NCBI GenBank assembly: GCA_963575745.1
Contig: CAUYUJ010017972.1
Location: forward strand, 50,001-114,000
Direction of reading: 5' to 3'
Source of the DNA: Prorocentrum cordatum
Lineage: Eukaryota; Sar; Dinophyceae; Prorocentrales; Prorocentraceae
Length of the DNA stretch: 64,000 bases
In this document: positions 57,875 to 64,000 of the stretch, in pieces
How positions within the stretch are numbered: position 1 is the first letter of the stretch
Layout: every line of letters starts with the position of its first letter
The notes under the pieces: generated by a model
What the model was told of the DNA's origin: nothing
The model's input: only the letters and a program-made list of their open reading frames with translations
Databases searched by the model: none
Program-made: the position numbers and the translations under genes

Positions 57875-59024
57875 CATTTTACCCGAACGCTCAGTGTTCT
57901 CACCAGTGCCAGGGTTTTCATGCGACGCGAGACAATACCCCCACTTCGTGGGGGGGCAGTTCAAGCTCTACCAAATATCCAAACGACTCTTCGCGACCAC
58001 CCAAACCCAGCTTCCCGCCCTATGACGTTGGGACACTTCACTTCGTGGCGTGCGGACGACCGTGGCTACTACACTGGCGTGGGGTACACACCCACAGAAC
58101 TTGGTCACTTATTCGGGGCGCGCGTGTGCCCAGCATCCTGCAATTGTGACATACAATACATGACACAGACAGACAGAGAGAGAGACAGAGAGCAGACAGA
58201 GAGAGAGACAGAGAGAGCGGAGTTGGTCACATTTTTGGGGCAAGTTCCTGAGATCGTCGTGTTTTTTGTTGGTCTTGCGCGCGCGAGTGTCCACTTTACT
58301 TTTTTTTGCAAGGGAGTATTGAAATTTGATTATGTTAGAACAAGAAAAAGTAGCTCGCGCGAGCTCATGTAACATAAATGTTGAAAAACCATTGGTTTTG
58401 TGGGAGTCGGACAGCGCGCGCGGGATGAAATTTGGACATTTTTTTTTGAAAAACCATTGGGTTTTTGATGTTTTTATGTTGAAATCGTTACGAAACCTAA
58501 GGTTCTGGAAGGATTTCGTCTTGCGCGCGCGAATGTCCACTTTACCTTATTTTTTGCAAGGGATTATTGAAATTTGATTATGTTAGAACAAGAAAAAGTA
58601 GCTCGCGCGAGCTCATGTAACATAAATGTTGAAAAACCATTGGTTTTGTGGGATTCGGACAGCGCGCGCGGAAGGACATTTTGACAATTTTTTCTTAAAA
58701 AACCATTGGGTTTTTGATGTTTTTATGTTAAAATCGCTACGAAACCTAAGGTTTTGGAAGGATTTCGTCTTGCGCGCACGAATGTCCACTTTACCTTATT
58801 TTTTGCAAGGGATTCTTGCAATTTGATCAAGTAAGAACAAGAATTTTCATTTTATAGTGTTTTTTGCAAGGGAAAACGGACTACAACAAAACAACCGGAT
58901 CCGGACACAATCCACTTTTCTGAAGCTTTCGCGAAAAAATGATGAAAATGTAGCTGCGGCCTAGGTTTTGGAGGGGGGTCGTGTACCAGGGGTCCCAACA
59001 ATAATTATTCTTTAGAAGTAATAA
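57874..59024. repeat. Tandem duplication D2, unit 1
   Basis: Matches 59,175-60,330 at an offset of about 1,301 bases. From 57,874 to about 58,860 identity is near complete; the last 150 bp are more diverged. Contains CAGACAGAGAGAGAGACAGA repeats and three tandem copies of a 245-bp unit, each with a TTGCGCGCGCGAATG box, a CTCGCGCGAGCTCATG palindrome, an AAAAACCATTGG pair and AAGGATTTCGTC. No coding function supported. Confidence 0.85.
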
Positions 59025-60330
<1,306 letters not shown>

Positions 60331-61500
60331 CAACAACAACAACGCCACGATCATCTGATCCAGGTCCGCGCAACGACACAAAAGGAGGAGGAGGAGGAGG
60401 AGGAGAAGGAGGAGGAGGAGAGGAGGAGGGGGAGGAGGAGGAGGACGAGAAGAAGGAATGGGGAAGGAGGATGAGGAGGAGGAAGAGGAGGAAGTTTGTA
60501 GGATTCGAAAGGAGTCAGAGGGGAAGCACTGGAGGTTCTGGTGGGCCCCTGGAGGTCGGAAGGGGGCAGCAGCACGGACCGTGACTGCACAGCCCTGCAC
60601 AGGTCCATTCGAAGGCCATGCCGCAAAAATCGCACGCTGGCGGCGCGGTGGCATCTTGCCGCATCGGCAGCGCCCGTGCGATGCAGACGCGCACCGTGCC
60701 AAGTGGACCGACCAGCCTGGAGATCTGCAAGGCAATTCCCTCGATCTTGAATCGAGCGGCACCACGGATCTCGCCTTCTCCGCCTGCTCCGTCTTACAAG
60801 GTGCCCCTGAGTCTCGCTTTCATCATCATGCTCACCCTTCTCGACTCTCATATTAAGTTCGTCCTGCAACTCCCGATATCGATTCTGCACCCTGCACCCC
60901 GGATGTGGTGCGGCTGTTTTTGACCAGAGCACCAACTCTGATCCAGAACATGCCATGTTCCCCAATCATTGCGAAACACTGCCTGACAGGCGACCTCTCA
61001 ACGGTTATCTCACAGTCCGATTATCCGACGTGCCCTGCACTGAGAGGAATGGAGCAGGTCGGCCAACCTGGCGACTCGCGCCACCTAGAAGCACGGTTAT
61101 CTTCGCGCCCCTGAAGTGAAGGGGATAGGGCGGAGGAAGGGCTGGACATCCAACGCTATGAACAGAACTAGTGCGGAAGCGTTTCCCCACGATCGATCCC
61201 CAGAAACCCGAGGTCGGGCCCCCTCTGTTGCACCTTCAAGGGATCTTGCCTGCCTCATCGCGCCGCTATCCGTGTCGGACCTGTGTGGAATGTGTGTCGA
61301 CCTTGTCGAGCCCGCATCGAATCCACGACGAACCCGCGCCGAATACACGCCGAACCCGCGTCAAACCCGCATCGTGTACAGGAGCAGACAGGAACTTGCA
61401 GGACGGACAAGCTTCCCGAAGACGCAGTGCTAAGGGACCGCCGGCAGCGACGCCCCTGCGGCAGAAGACCCTGGGCGCCTCTCCGAGGCTCACGAGGGCC
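60331..61500. other. No confident gene; GCGCCGAA repeats
   Basis: GAG triplets at 60,380-60,500. On the minus strand 60,965-60,840 reads NRYRELQDELNMRVEKGEHD, a plausible coiled-coil stretch of unknown origin, in a frame that soon becomes Arg-rich. Bases 61,310-61,375 are 12-bp GCGCCGAACCC repeats as at 12,090. Confidence 0.35.
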
Positions 61501-61890
61501 GCGAGCGGGGGATGCGGGGGAGAAGGAGGAGGAGGAGGAGGCGGAGGAGGAGGAGGAGGGGGAGAAGGAGGAGGAGAAGGTGGAGGCGGAGGAGGAGGAG
61601 GAGGCGGAGGAGGAGGAGGCTGGAGGAGGAGGCGGAGAAGCGGAGGAGGAGGAGGAGGAGGCGGAGCGAGGAGGAGGAGGCGGAGGAGGAGGAGGAGGAG
61701 GCGGAGGAGGAGGCGGAGGAAGCGGAGGAGGAGGAGGAGAGGAGGCGGAGGCGGAGGAGGAGGCGGAGGAGGGAGGCGGAGGCGAGGAGGAGCGGAGGAA
61801 GCGAGGGGAGGAGGAGAGGAGGCGGAGGAGGAGGCCGGAGGAGGTAGGAGGAGGAGGAGGAGGAGGGGCGGAGGAGGAGGAGGAGGAGGG
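61501..61890. repeat. (GGA/GGC)n polypurine microsatellite
   Basis: GAGGAGGC units without unique sequence. Confidence 0.9.
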
Positions 61891-62084
61891 GGCCAGCTCG
61901 CACCGAAAGCCCTCGGCGGGGTCGCCGCCGCGCCGGCACGGCGCACGCCTGCCGAACCATGCCGAACGCCGAAGGAGGAGCGAGGGGGGCCTCCGGGGCC
62001 ACGGCGGCGGCCACGGCAGGGAGGCTCCGGCCTCCGACCCCAGGGAGCGGCCACGGGCGGTCCTGTACCCCAGCTTCGGGATCT

Positions 62085-62238
62085 CCTCCTCCTCCTCCTC
62101 NNNNNNNNNNNNNNNNNNNNNNNNNNNNNNNNNNNNNNNNNNNNNNNNNNNNNNNNNNNNNNNNNNNNNNNNNNNNNNNNNNNNNNNNNNNNNNNNNNNN
62201 CCTCCTCCTCCTCCTCCTCCTCCTCCTCCTCCTCCTCC
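62085..62238. repeat. (CTC)n microsatellite with 100-N assembly gap
   Basis: CTC triplets on both sides of the placeholder gap 62,101-62,200. Confidence 0.95.
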
Positions 62239-62374
62239 AGGGGCGGCATTGACTGGATCCGCCGCGAGATCCCGGTTGGAACGCGCTCCAGCGGAGCTCT
62301 GGAACTCAATCCTGAGGGCGGGAGCTCGGATGGCGCCGGCGGCACACCTGCACAGATCCAGTCCAGGCCCGCCC

Positions 62375-62918
62375 GGGTAGAGGAAGAGGAGGAGAAGGAG
62401 GAGGAGGAGGACGAGGAGGAGGAGGAGGAGGAGGAGGAGTAAGAAGGACGAGGACGAGGACTAGGACGAGTACGAGGACGAGGACGAGGACGAGGAAGAG
62501 GACGAGTACAAAGGACAAGGACGAGGACTTGACGAGAGAGAGAAGGAGGAGTAGAGGAGGAGAGGAGGAGGAGGAGGAGGAGGAGGACAAAAGGACGAGG
62601 ACGCGGACGAGGACGAGGACGGGGACGAGAACGACGGAGAGAAATGAGGAGGAGGACGAGGAGGAGGAGGCACAACCAACTCGAGTTCGAGTGCGCCGAA
62701 GGAAGAGGAGAAAGTGGAGGAGGACAAGGACAGGGACAAGGACAAGGACGAGGACGAGAATGGGGACGAGAACGAGGACGGGGACGAGGACGACGGAGAG
62801 AAAGGAGAAGGAGGAAGAGGAGGAGGAGGCACAACCAACTCGAGTGCGAGAGCGCCGAAGGAGGAGGAGGAGGAGGAGGAGGAGGAGGAGAAGCAGGAGG
62901 AGCAGGAGGCGGAGGAGA

Positions 62919-62950
<32 letters not shown>

Positions 62951-63990
62951 GAGGACGAGGACGGGGACGAGAATGAGCGAGAGAAAGAAGGAGGAGGAGG
63001 AGGAGGAGGAGGAGGAAGAAGGACGAGGAAGAAGGACGAGGACGAGAAGTAGGACGAGGACGAGGACGGGGACGGGGATGAGGACGAGGACTAGGACTAG
63101 GAAAAGAAAGGAGGAGGAGGAGGTGGAGGAGGCACAACCAACTCGAGTTCGAGAGCGCCGAAGGAGGAGAAGGAGGAGGAGGATGAAGAGGAGGAGGAGG
63201 AAGAAAGACGAGGACGAAGACGAGGACAAGGACAAGGACGGGACGAAAAACGGAGAGAAAGGAAGAGAAGAAGGAGGACAAAAGGACGAGGACGAGGAAG
63301 AGGACGAGGACGGGGACGAGGACAACGGAGAGAAAGTTGGAGGAGAAGAGGCAAAACCAACCCCAGTTCGAGTGCGCCGAAGGAAGAGGAGGAGAACGAA
63401 GAAGAATAAGAAGAAGAAAACAAAGGAGGAAGAAGAAGAAGAAGAAGAAGAAGACGAAGGACGAGGACGAGGACGAGATGGGGAAGAGGACGAGGACGGG
63501 GACGAGGACGACGGAGAGAAAGGAGGAGGAGGCACAACCAACTCGAGCTCGAGTGCGCCGAAGGAGGAGGAGGAGGAGGAGGAAGAGGAGGAGGACGAGG
63601 AGAAGGAGAAGGAAGAGGAGGAGGAGGAGGAGGAAGAAGGACGAGGACAAAGACAAGGAAGAGGAAAAGAAGGAGAACGGGGACGAGGACAAGGGAGAGA
63701 AAGGAGGAGGAGGAGGAGGACAACAAAAGGACGAGGACGAGGACGAGGACGGGGACGAGGGAGAGAAAGGAGGAGGACGAGGACGAGGAGGAGGAGGCAT
63801 AACCAACTCGAGCTCGAGTGCGCCGAAGGAGGAGGAGGAGGAGGAGGAGGAGGAGGAAGGAAATGACGACAACGAGGACGAGGACGAGGACGAGGGAGAA
63901 AGGAGGATGAGGAGGAGACCAACTCGATCTCGAGTGCGCCGAAGTGAGGATGAGGAGGAGGAGGAAGGAGGAGGAGAGGAGCATAACGGC
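62375..63990. repeat. Polypurine (GAGGAC)n tract with seven conserved non-purine cores
   Basis: GAG/GAC/AAG triplets are interrupted at 62,669, 62,828, 63,131, 63,350, 63,531, 63,796 and 63,915 by a roughly 38-bp core of the form CACAACCAACTCGAG followed by TTCGAGTGCGCCGAAGG. Spacing is irregular (about 115-300 bp). The 440-908 residue frames across it are repeat artefacts. Confidence 0.85.
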
Positions 63991-64000
63991 AAATCGTGCT

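Noticed and set aside
62669-62706. Pol III B box or tRNA-derived SINE in the repeated core
   Set aside because: Only a GTTCGA core match; no A box, tail or tRNA fold.
61266-63992. Open frames up to 908 residues on the minus strand and 445 on the plus strand
   Set aside because: They consist of repeat-encoded Ser/Leu/Pro or Glu/Arg tracts and one reads through the N gap; stops are absent because triplet repeats lack stop codons.

Overview
This window looks like an intergenic or transposon-rich stretch of a dinoflagellate nuclear genome. The basis is composition and element type. The DNA is GC-rich, packed with trinucleotide microsatellites and minisatellites, has no operons or ribosome binding sites, and carries three retroelement remnants whose domain order and motifs resemble families I associate with dinoflagellates. 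A Prorocentrum-like genome is my guess from base composition only. No intact host gene can be supported.

Layout. 1-12.4 kb: small inverted-repeat (MITE/foldback) elements of three families, microsatellites, and a segmental duplication (7.86-9.3 kb and 10.25-12.0 kb). 12.4-17.4 kb, minus strand: a decayed Ty1/Copia retrotransposon in the order Gag knuckle, protease-like, integrase, RT, RNase H. 17.4-22.9 kb: triplet repeats, one assembly gap, and a 1-kb inverted (GAC)/(GTC) array. 22.95-29.34 kb, minus strand: a tyrosine-recombinase (DIRS/PAT-type) retrotransposon bounded by split direct repeats, with RT, RNase H, recombinase and a C-terminal methyltransferase-like domain. 29.3-36.8 kb: CATA microsatellite, minisatellites, and a 5'-truncated U6 snRNA retropseudogene with an 18-bp target-site duplication. 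36.8-47.4 kb, minus strand: a large LINE with ORF1 (RanBP2-type zinc finger and coiled region) and ORF2 (RNase H, apurinic-type endonuclease, RT, zinc fingers, cytosine-methyltransferase-like domain, RPA-binding-like tail), split by a foldback insertion near 42.1-43.2 kb. 47.4-64 kb: more MITEs, long microsatellites, a 1.3-kb tandem duplication (57.9-60.3 kb), and a 1.6-kb polypurine tract carrying seven copies of a conserved non-purine core.

How it fits together. The three autonomous-type elements would once have supplied RT, integrase or recombinase, and two of them independently carry methyltransferase-like modules, suggesting self-methylation as a transposon strategy. All three are now broken by frameshifts, a stop, or lost catalytic residues. 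The small inverted-repeat elements and the U6 copy are non-autonomous passengers. Most of the many long open frames are artefacts of triplet repeats and are not annotated as genes.
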